Of a stretch of DNA of 64,000 bases, positions 57,673-64,000 are shown in pieces. The DNA comes from an uncultured Neglectibacter sp. (GTDB lineage: Bacteria; Bacillota; Clostridia; Oscillospirales; Acutalibacteraceae). The notes under the pieces are model-generated. The model was not told the origin of the DNA and searched no databases. It worked only from the letters and a program-made list of their open reading frames with translations. Numbering within the stretch: the first letter of the stretch is position 1; every line of letters starts with the position of its first letter. A program made the position numbers and the translations under genes. Location: assembly GCA_937958185.1 (NCBI GenBank), contig CALFFN010000021.1:124001-188000 (forward strand), read 5' to 3'.

Positions 57673-59991
57673 TTATGATTCTTTTTTCCTTGTCGGCTTG
57701 AAGAATTTCAGTCGCAGGGCGTTTGACACCACGCACACGCTGGAAAGGCTCATGGCGGCGGCGCCGAACATGGGGTTCAGCCGCAGCCCCAGCCAGACGA
57801 ATACGCCGGCGGCCAGCGGAATGCCAATGGAATTGTAAAAGAACGCCCAGAACAGGTTTTCCTTGATGTTCCGCATGACGGCCCGGCTCAGCCGAACCGC
57901 CGTAACAGCGTCCAGCAGGTCGCTTTTTACCAGCACGATGTCGGCACTTTCAATGGCAATGTCCGAGCCTGCGCCAATGGCGATCCCCACATCGGCGCGG
58001 GTGAGGGCGGGTGCGTCGTTCACGCCGTCACCGATCATGGCGACCTTCTTTCCCGCGCTCTGGAATTCCGCGATTTTCCGTTCCTTGTCCTGGGGCAGCA
58101 CTTCGGAAATGACCTGGGGAATGTTCAGCTTCCGGCGGATCGCTTCCGCCGTCCTGGCGTTGTCTCCGGTGAGCATCACCGTTTCTATGCCCAGCTCCCG
58201 GAAGGCTTCAATGGCTTCCGCGCTGGTGGGCTTTATCACATCGGCGGCGGCGAGAATACCCAGCACAGAGGTGCTGTCCGCAAAGAGCAAAGGCGTTTTG
58301 CCCTCGTCCGCCAGCTTTGCCGTCATGGCTTCCAGTTCCTTTTTCTGGGCATCTTTGAGAACGCCCAGCTCGTCCAGATAAGCGAGGTTCCCGGCATAGC
58401 AGCTTGCTCCGTCGATTCTTGCAGTCACGCCCCGCCCGAACGCCGCCTGGAAATCCGTGCCCGGCAGATAGGGAACGCCCTGCTCCTCCGCAAAGGCGAC
58501 TACCGCCTCTGCCAGCGGGTGCTCGCTCTGCTTTTCCAGGCTGTACGCCACGGACAGCAGCCTTTCCCGGTCAGCGGAAAGGGGGAGGACGTCCGTGATT
58601 TTCGGCGCGCCCTGCGTGATGGTCCCCGTCTTGTCCAGCACCACGGTGTTTATGCTGTGAGCGGTCTCCAAAGCGTCGCCGGATTTTATCAGAATGCCGT
58701 TTTCAGCGCCCTTGCCCGTGCCGACCATAATGGCGACGGGCGTGGCAAGCCCCAGCGCGCAGGGGCAGGAGATCACCAGAACGGAAATGCCGATGGAAAG
58801 GGCGAATTCCGCCGTTGCGCCCAGAAGAAGCCATACGACGGCGGCGACAATGGCAATACAGATCACCGTGGGCACGAAGATCCCGGCGATCTTATCCGCC
58901 AGCTTGGCAATGGGCGCCTTGCTGGCGCTGGCTTCCTCCACCAGCCGGACGATCTGGGAAATGGTGGTATCCTCGCCGACCTTGGTGGCGCGGAAGCGGA
59001 TATAGCCCGTCTTGTTCACCGTAGCGGAGATCACAGGGTCGTTTTCCCGCTTTTCCACAGGAATGCTTTCCCCGGTGATAGCGGACTCGTCAATGCTGGT
59101 GCTGCCTTCAAGGATCACGCCGTCCACGGGAATGGAAGCGCCGGGCTTTACCGCAATGCAGTCGCCCACTGCGATTTCCCCTACGGGCACCTCCACCTCC
59201 TGCCCGTCCCGCACCACGACCGCCGTTTTCGGGGCAAGCCCGATCAGCTTAGTAATGGCTTCGCTGGTGCGTCCTTTGGATTTGGTTTCCAGGTATTTGC
59301 CCAGGGTGATCAGCGTAAGGATCGTTCCGGCAGACTCAAAATACAGGTCCATGGAGTAGTGCTCCACCGTGGCAAGGTCGCCGTGCCCCAGCCCATAGCC
59401 AATGCGGTACAGCGCGAAGATTCCATACACGATGGCGGCGCTGGAGCCGATGGCGATCAGGCTGTCCATGTTTGGGTGCCCGCGGAACAGGGAAGAAAAA
59501 CCGTTCCGATAATATTTCTGGTTGGCGAAAACGATGGGGAGCAGCAGGATAAGCTGGGTGAGCGCAAAGGTCACGGCGTTCTCCGTGCCGTGAAAATACC
59601 GGGTGATAAAGGCTGGCACAGGCAAGCCGAACCATTCCAGGAACATGTGGTGCATGGAAAGGTACATCAAAGGCACAAGGAAGCAAAGGGACACGAGGAA
59701 CCTCCGCTTCATGTGCCGAAGCGCCTCCGCAGATTCCGATACAGGCGCTTCCTGAACATCTTTCGCGCGCTGCTCGCTTTTATCCGGGCTGGCGCCGTAG
59801 CCGCCTTTCTTTACCGCCCTGATAATATCCTTCTCCGAGACGCCGGTCTCGTCATATTCCACCTGCATGCTGTTCGTCAGCAGGTTCACGGAAACCGTTT
59901 GCACGCCTGGAAGCGCTGATACGCTTTTTTCCACATGGGCAGAGCACGCGGAGCAGCTCATGCCGGTGACGCAAAATTTTTCTTTTGTCAT
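57673..59991 (-). CDS. copA: Copper-translocating P-type ATPase
   Basis: The protein has 772 residues. One N-terminal heavy-metal domain carries GMSCSACSAHVEKS. The membrane CPC motif is VISCPCALGLATP, the phosphorylation site DKTGTITQG, the hinge GDGVNDAPALT, and the catalytic HP is SEHPLAEAVV. It exports Cu(I). No CopZ or CsoR/CopY gene is adjacent. It has its own consensus promoter. Confidence 0.95.
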   Translation of the reverse strand: MTKEKFCVTGMSCSACSAHVEKSVSALPGVQTVSVNLLTNSMQVEYDETGVSEKDIIRAVKKGGYGASPDKSEQRAKDVQEAPVSESAEALRHMKRRFLVSLCFLVPLMYLSMHHMFLEWFGLPVPAFITRYFHGTENAVTFALTQLILLLPIVFANQKYYRNGFSSLFRGHPNMDSLIAIGSSAAIVYGIFALYRIGYGLGHGDLATVEHYSMDLYFESAGTILTLITLGKYLETKSKGRTSEAITKLIGLAPKTAVVVRDGQEVEVPVGEIAVGDCIAVKPGASIPVDGVILEGSTSIDESAITGESIPVEKRENDPVISATVNKTGYIRFRATKVGEDTTISQIVRLVEEASASKAPIAKLADKIAGIFVPTVICIAIVAAVVWLLLGATAEFALSIGISVLVISCPCALGLATPVAIMVGTGKGAENGILIKSGDALETAHSINTVVLDKTGTITQGAPKITDVLPLSADRERLLSVAYSLEKQSEHPLAEAVVAFAEEQGVPYLPGTDFQAAFGRGVTARIDGASCYAGNLAYLDELGVLKDAQKKELEAMTAKLADEGKTPLLFADSTSVLGILAAADVIKPTSAEAIEAFRELGIETVMLTGDNARTAEAIRRKLNIPQVISEVLPQDKERKIAEFQSAGKKVAMIGDGVNDAPALTRADVGIAIGAGSDIAIESADIVLVKSDLLDAVTAVRLSRAVMRNIKENLFWAFFYNSIGIPLAAGVFVWLGLRLNPMFGAAAMSLSSVCVVSNALRLKFFKPTRKKES

Positions 59992-60044
59992 GGAACACCA
60001 TGCCTTTCTTGGGCTTTACCGGGAAAACCCGGATCCTGGTTTTC

Positions 60045-60073
60045 AATATATCATTTTGGAAAGAGCTTGTCAA
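60045..60073 (-). promoter_or_regulatory. copA promoter
   Basis: On the minus strand TTGACA and TATATT are spaced by 17 bases. A dyad TTTCCGT-N6-ACGGAAA lies just upstream at 60098-60117; its binding factor is unknown. Confidence 0.75.
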
Positions 60074-60163
60074 TAAAAATATACTAAAACACTATACTTT
60101 CCGTTTTTCCACGGAAAACCAATGATAAAACAGGCGTGAAGGGAAGAAACGCACCCGTTTTAT

Positions 60164-60178
60164 TATGTCCGGGACATA
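60164..60178. promoter_or_regulatory. Palindrome upstream of the sugar ABC operon
   Basis: TATGTCC-G-GGACATA is perfect, about 70 bases before the -35 of the sugar transporter promoter. It may bind a regulator of copA or of the transporter. The rest of the 59992-60349 gap holds only the two divergent promoters. Confidence 0.4.
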
Positions 60179-60245
60179 GCGGAATTTGTAAAGGTCTCTC
60201 TACACATTTTTCGCCCATAATTTTTGTGAAAATGCGGATTGCCTA

Positions 60246-60274
60246 TTGAAAAATCGAAAGCCCTTTGCTATAAT
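60246..60274 (+). promoter_or_regulatory. Sugar ABC operon promoter
   Basis: TTGAAA and TATAAT are spaced by 17 bases, about 75 bases before the binding-protein gene. Confidence 0.8.
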
Positions 60275-60349
60275 GATACTGATAGCGGAAAGCCAATATC
60301 TGGCAGACCGCAAATATTTTAGAGCTAAGCTCTAGGAGGAAATTTCAAT

Positions 60350-61375
60350 ATGAAAAAAGTTCTTTCACTGGTGCTGGCACTGGCGCTGCTCTGCGTCTGT
60401 TTTGCCGGCTGCGGAAATGACAACAGCAACAGCAGCGCGCCTGCTTCCAGCACTGCGCCTGCATCTTCTGCTGCTGGTTCTTCTGTCGCCGATACTTCTA
60501 CCGGCGGCGAAGTCTACAAGATCGGCGTTCTCGCTCCCGCTGTGACCCATGGTTGGGTGGCAGGCGTTGCCTATTATGCAGAGCAGCGCTGCAAGGAGCT
60601 GTCCGATGCTGGGGAGATCGAGTACAAGCTGCTCACCAGCAACAATGCAGAGGAAATGACCAGCCAGATCGACGACCTGCGCACCTGGGGCGCTCAGGCA
60701 GTGGTCGCATTCCCCCAGTGGGAAGGCATGGAGTCCCCCATTCAGGCTCTGATCGACGATGGCATCTACGTAGTCAACTTCGATATTGAGATCAAGTGCA
60801 ACGGTGTGTACCGCGTGTCCGGCGACAATGAGGACATGGGTCGCCAGAGCGCTCAGTACATCGTGGATAAGGTCGGCAATACGGGCAATGTCATCATGCT
60901 GAACGTTCCTTCCTCCGGCTCCGTTTCAGAGCTGCGCCAGAAGGGCTTCGAGGAGAAAATGGCTGAGATCGCCCCTGACATGAACGTGGAGACCTTTGCC
61001 ACGCAGTTTACCCGTGAAGCCGGGCAGAAGGATTTTGCCGATATCCTTGCCACCCATGAGAAGATCGACGCGGTGTTCTCCATGGACGATGAGACCTCTA
61101 TCGGCGTTCTGAATGCCATTCGGGAAGCAAACCGCACCGATATCAAGGTCATTACCGGCGGCGGCGGGTGCCAGGAATACTTTAAGATGATGAAGGATAA
61201 CGCTGACATCAACATTCAGTCTGCCCTGTACAGTCCTGTCATGGTTATGGACGCTGTGGATAACGCTCTGTCTCTGCTGAAGGGCGAGAAGGTTGAGGAA
61301 GTGAAGATCATTCCCACTACCGTGGTAGATAAGGATAACTGCGACCAGTATCTGGACGAGAGCTCTCCCTACTAA
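60350..61375 (+). CDS. Sugar ABC transporter substrate-binding lipoprotein
   Basis: The protein has 341 residues. A lipoprotein signal (VLALALLCVCFAGC) has its lipid Cys near 21, followed by a Ser/Ala/Asn linker. The rest is a periplasmic-binding-protein fold of the ribose/galactose class (YKIGVLAPAVTHGWVAGVAYYAEQ, DAVFSMDDETSIGVLNAI). It captures a sugar or related ligand outside the cell. AGGAGG precedes the ATG. A hairpin follows it within the operon. Confidence 0.93.
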   Translation: MKKVLSLVLALALLCVCFAGCGNDNSNSSAPASSTAPASSAAGSSVADTSTGGEVYKIGVLAPAVTHGWVAGVAYYAEQRCKELSDAGEIEYKLLTSNNAEEMTSQIDDLRTWGAQAVVAFPQWEGMESPIQALIDDGIYVVNFDIEIKCNGVYRVSGDNEDMGRQSAQYIVDKVGNTGNVIMLNVPSSGSVSELRQKGFEEKMAEIAPDMNVETFATQFTREAGQKDFADILATHEKIDAVFSMDDETSIGVLNAIREANRTDIKVITGGGGCQEYFKMMKDNADINIQSALYSPVMVMDAVDNALSLLKGEKVEEVKIIPTTVVDKDNCDQYLDESSPY

Positions 61376-61396
61376 GAAATATTTATTGAAAATCGG

Positions 61397-61428
61397 AAAG
61401 GCTATGGCGGAAGCGTCATAGCCTTTTT
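61397..61428 (+). terminator. Intra-operon partial terminator
   Basis: AAAGGCTATG and CATAGCCTTT pair across a ten-base loop with a T5 run. Such hairpins after a binding-protein gene let it be made in excess over the ATPase and permease. Confidence 0.7.
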
Positions 61429-61448
61429 CCAAAGGGGAGGTTTATGGC

Positions 61449-62951
61449 ATGACCCTTGAAATGCAAGGGATTTTCAAATCCTTCGGCGCAAACGATGTGC
61501 TGAAGAATATCAATTTTTCCATAGCGGGCGGGGAGATATCCGCCCTGCTGGGGGAGAACGGCGCGGGAAAGTCCACCCTGATGAACATTCTGGGCGGCGT
61601 GATCTCCGCCGATGCCGGCACACTTACCATGGACGGCAAGCCCCTGCATTTTCGGAACCCCACGGATTCCCTGAGCGCCGGGATCGCCTTTATCCATCAG
61701 GAATTGAACCTGGTCAACGACTTGGCGGTCTACGAGAACATGTTTATTGGCAGGGAGCTGAAAAAACGGTTTGGAATGCTGGACGCTGCCACGATGTGCG
61801 ACAGGTGTACGGAGATTTTCCAGCGTATGGAGATCGACCTTGACCCCCGCACCATGGTGCGGGACCTGGACGCTTCCTACAAGCAGATCGTGGAGATCGC
61901 CCGGGCGCTCCTGATGGAGGCTTCCGTCATTATCATGGACGAACCCACCACTTCGTTGACCGAGCCGGAGATACAGAGGGTGTTTGAAATGATGCGCACC
62001 CTACAAAAGCAGGGGGTAGCCATCGTATTTATCTCCCATAAGCTTCGGGAGGTCATGGAGATCTGCACCAGATATACCGTCCTGCGGGACGGCTCGGTGG
62101 TCGCCAACGGTCTGGTATCGGAAACCAGCGTAGACGAGCTTGCCCGCCACATGGTAGGGCACGATGTCCGTACAGAATCCCTGCGGACGGAACGGGAGCT
62201 TGGGGAAGAGGTGCTCCGTGTCACCGGGCTTTCTCAGGAGGGAAGCTTTCAGGATATCAGCTTTTCTCTCCGCGCCGGGGAGATATTAGGCTTTACCGGG
62301 CTTTTGGGCGACGGCAGAAGCGAGCTGTTCCAGACCATTTTCGGCAGCGCCGGAAAATACGCCGGGGAAATTCAGGTCGCCGGCATGCCGGTCGCGATCC
62401 ATTCCACGCGGAAGGCAATGTCCCTTGGGATCGGCTATGTGCCGCGCAACCGCAAGGAAAACGGCATCATTGCCGACATGAACATATTGGAGAACGGCTC
62501 CATCGTCACCTGGGGTCAGAATCGGAAAGGGTTCCTGCTGGACTGGAAAAAAATCAGCGAAGGATTTTCCGCCCGCGCGGAATCTCTCCGAATCAAAATG
62601 GAAGGGGAGAAGCACCCCATCGGCAGCCTGTCCGGCGGCAATCAGCAAAAGGTCGTGCTGGCAAAATGGCTGGGAGCGGAGCCGAAGATACTGATTTTTG
62701 ACAACCCCACCCAGGGCGTGGACGTAGGCGCGAAAGAGGACATTTACGATGTGATCCTGAAGCTTGCCTCCCAGGGTGTGGCGATCGTGGTGCTTTCCAG
62801 CGAGGCGCAGGAGATCATTCGCCTGTGCGACCGTACACTGGTCCTGTATCACGGCAGGGTGCAGGGAGAGCTTCCCGCGGAGGAAATGACGGAGCAGGAG
62901 ATCATGCGCCTGGCAACAGGCGGTGAAATGAAAGAAAGGGCGGTAGTGTAA
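61449..62951 (+). CDS. Sugar ABC transporter ATPase (RbsA/MglA type)
   Basis: The protein has 500 residues with two ABC domains in one chain. The first has GENGAGKSTLMNILGG and LMEASVIIMDEPTTSLTEPE. The second has GLLGDGRSELFQTIFGSAG, LSGGNQQKVVLAKWLGAEPKILIFDNPTQGVDVG. The second Walker A is degenerate (GDGRSE), as usual in this family. It drives uptake with the permease that starts directly after the stop codon. Confidence 0.95.
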   Translation: MTLEMQGIFKSFGANDVLKNINFSIAGGEISALLGENGAGKSTLMNILGGVISADAGTLTMDGKPLHFRNPTDSLSAGIAFIHQELNLVNDLAVYENMFIGRELKKRFGMLDAATMCDRCTEIFQRMEIDLDPRTMVRDLDASYKQIVEIARALLMEASVIIMDEPTTSLTEPEIQRVFEMMRTLQKQGVAIVFISHKLREVMEICTRYTVLRDGSVVANGLVSETSVDELARHMVGHDVRTESLRTERELGEEVLRVTGLSQEGSFQDISFSLRAGEILGFTGLLGDGRSELFQTIFGSAGKYAGEIQVAGMPVAIHSTRKAMSLGIGYVPRNRKENGIIADMNILENGSIVTWGQNRKGFLLDWKKISEGFSARAESLRIKMEGEKHPIGSLSGGNQQKVVLAKWLGAEPKILIFDNPTQGVDVGAKEDIYDVILKLASQGVAIVVLSSEAQEIIRLCDRTLVLYHGRVQGELPAEEMTEQEIMRLATGGEMKERAVV

Positions 62952-63998
62952 GTGGAAAAGACAAAACGGGCAAAGCGGAATCCATTTTCCAGCTTTTTGC
63001 ATCTCTGGCGGACAAACCCGCTGTTCAGTACAGGTATGGCGCTTCTGGTGATGGTGATTTTGCAGACGATCGCCATTTCCGTAAATTCCACCTTTTCTTC
63101 CCCCGGGGACTGGATCGCCAAATGGGTCTCCAACTGGCTGAATATCCTCAGGGGCAACGCCGGTATCGGCATTATTGCTTTGGGAATGGCATTTGTTATC
63201 ATTTCCGGGGGGATCGACCTTTCAGTCGGCTCGCTTTACGTGGCTGCCGGCGCTTTTTGCCTGATGCTGCTGGACACAGGCTCGGTGGGTCTGTTTGGCA
63301 AGATCGGTCTGACCGGCGTTCCCGCTATTCTGCTGGCGGTGATCCTCACCGTGCTGTTTGCCACCCTGTTGGGTGAGTGCAACGGGCTTCTGGTATCCTA
63401 CGGCAAGTTGCCGCCCTTTATCGCAACGCTGGGCGCCATGCAGATTTTCCGCAGCGTGACCCAGTATGCCATGAAGGGGCAGAATGTGTCCCTGCCCAGC
63501 GAATTTTTGCAGATTTCCCAGGTTTCCGTAGGCGGGCAACGGATCATGCCCATCCTGTACTGGGCGGTTGTTGTCGTTGTGATGTATGTGATTTCCAAGC
63601 ATACGGCATTCGGCCGCCATGTGTTCGCGGTAGGCTCCAATGAGCGCACTACCAGCCTGTCCGGCGTCAACGTGAAAAGCGTCAAGCGCCGTGTATACGC
63701 CCTGATCGGTCTGCTGGTCGGTGTGGCTTCGGTGCTCCAGTTGTCCCGTATCGGTTCTCTGGACTACGCCAGCGGTGGCAGCGGTTATGAAATGGACGCC
63801 ATCGCCGCCGTGGTGGTAGGCGGCACCAGTATGTCCGGCGGCAAAGGCTCTATCATTGGTACGGTGTTTGGCACGCTGATCGTAGCGGTGATGAATAACC
63901 TTCTGAACCTGATCGGGGTTGACCCATATCTCAGCTCCGCGTTCAAGGGCGCTATCATTATCGGCGCCGTGCTGCTTCAGAGGAAGGACCGTATCTGA
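62952..63998 (+). CDS. Sugar ABC transporter permease (RbsC/MglC type)
   Basis: The protein has 348 residues with eight to ten helices. It shows IIALGMAFVIISGGIDLSVGSLYV and the coupling loop FGRHVFAVGSNERTTSLSGVNVKSVK typical of the family. A GTG start abuts the previous stop. The gene is complete within the window, ending two bases before the right edge. Whether more genes follow is not visible. Confidence 0.94.
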   Translation: MEKTKRAKRNPFSSFLHLWRTNPLFSTGMALLVMVILQTIAISVNSTFSSPGDWIAKWVSNWLNILRGNAGIGIIALGMAFVIISGGIDLSVGSLYVAAGAFCLMLLDTGSVGLFGKIGLTGVPAILLAVILTVLFATLLGECNGLLVSYGKLPPFIATLGAMQIFRSVTQYAMKGQNVSLPSEFLQISQVSVGGQRIMPILYWAVVVVVMYVISKHTAFGRHVFAVGSNERTTSLSGVNVKSVKRRVYALIGLLVGVASVLQLSRIGSLDYASGGSGYEMDAIAAVVVGGTSMSGGKGSIIGTVFGTLIVAVMNNLLNLIGVDPYLSSAFKGAIIIGAVLLQRKDRI

Positions 63999-64000
63999 TT

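Overview
This window reads as chromosomal DNA from an endospore-forming, strictly fermentative member of the Clostridia. The clues are a moderately GC-rich Firmicutes codon style, strong AGGAGG-type ribosome sites and -35/17 bp/-10 promoters. Sporulation genes (spmA, spmB, sigG, a YlmC/YmxH gene) sit beside an AdhE and [FeFe]-hydrogenase fermentation block, and no respiratory genes are seen. A Ruminococcaceae/Oscillospiraceae-type gut anaerobe is the best guess; no species can be named from the sequence alone.

Layout. 1-3.9 kb: the tail of a sigma factor with its membrane-anchored partner, then a divergent TetR/SDR pair. 4.0-8.1 kb: lower glycolysis on the minus strand (pgk, terminator, tpiA, a small membrane protein, gpmI). 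8.3-17.3 kb: a long plus-strand redox operon, rex - adhE - APH-like kinase - [2Fe-2S] protein - sensory [FeFe] hydrogenase with PAS - SpoIIE/PP2C phosphatase - monomeric group-B-like [FeFe] hydrogenase. A Rex-type operator covers the -10 box of the proximal promoter. 17.4-21.5 kb: a zinc alcohol dehydrogenase, a MATE exporter behind a leader packed with nested inverted repeats, an AT-rich HTH protein with about 20 glycine pentads, and tRNA-Leu(CAA). 21.7-26.7 kb: HD protein, PepV-type dipeptidase, spmA-spmB, GNAT and a YbhN-like membrane protein.

26.7-27.8 kb is the most unusual spot. A 27-codon peptide gene with its own promoter and a hairpin-masked ribosome site faces a consensus antisense promoter, and the pair lies between two 45-bp copies of the 3' end of a uracil-DNA glycosylase gene, as in a small inserted type I toxin-antitoxin module. 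27.8-41 kb: a PduL phosphotransacylase, an AraC regulator, cca, a SEC-C protein with a 68-bp tandem repeat at its end, sigG, a lipoprotein, pyrophosphatase, ylmC, rpsB-tsf, a CPBP protease, pepF and a 3-methyladenine glycosylase. 41-43 kb holds two RNA candidates: a 6S-like rod of about 200 nt, and a region of about 550 nt without a convincing gene but with a perfect consensus promoter and a perfect terminator.

43-64 kb: HD protein, GtrA, two tandem LCP cell-wall ligases with a nucleotidyltransferase, secG, GNATs, a YnbB-like PLP enzyme, a MerR regulator with the classical 19-bp-spacer promoter, small accessory genes of lower GC, an MGMT-like protein, a C39-like peptidase, a TetR-controlled ABC-2 exporter, a CopA copper ATPase, and a complete three-gene sugar ABC importer at the right edge.

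Together the genes outline glucose-to-ethanol/H2 fermentation with NADH/NAD+ sensing (Rex) and probable hydrogen or redox sensing (PAS hydrogenase plus phosphatase), acetyl-CoA/acetyl-phosphate exchange (PduL), sugar uptake, envelope construction and sporulation. Promoter, operator and RNA calls are by eye; no database search was run.
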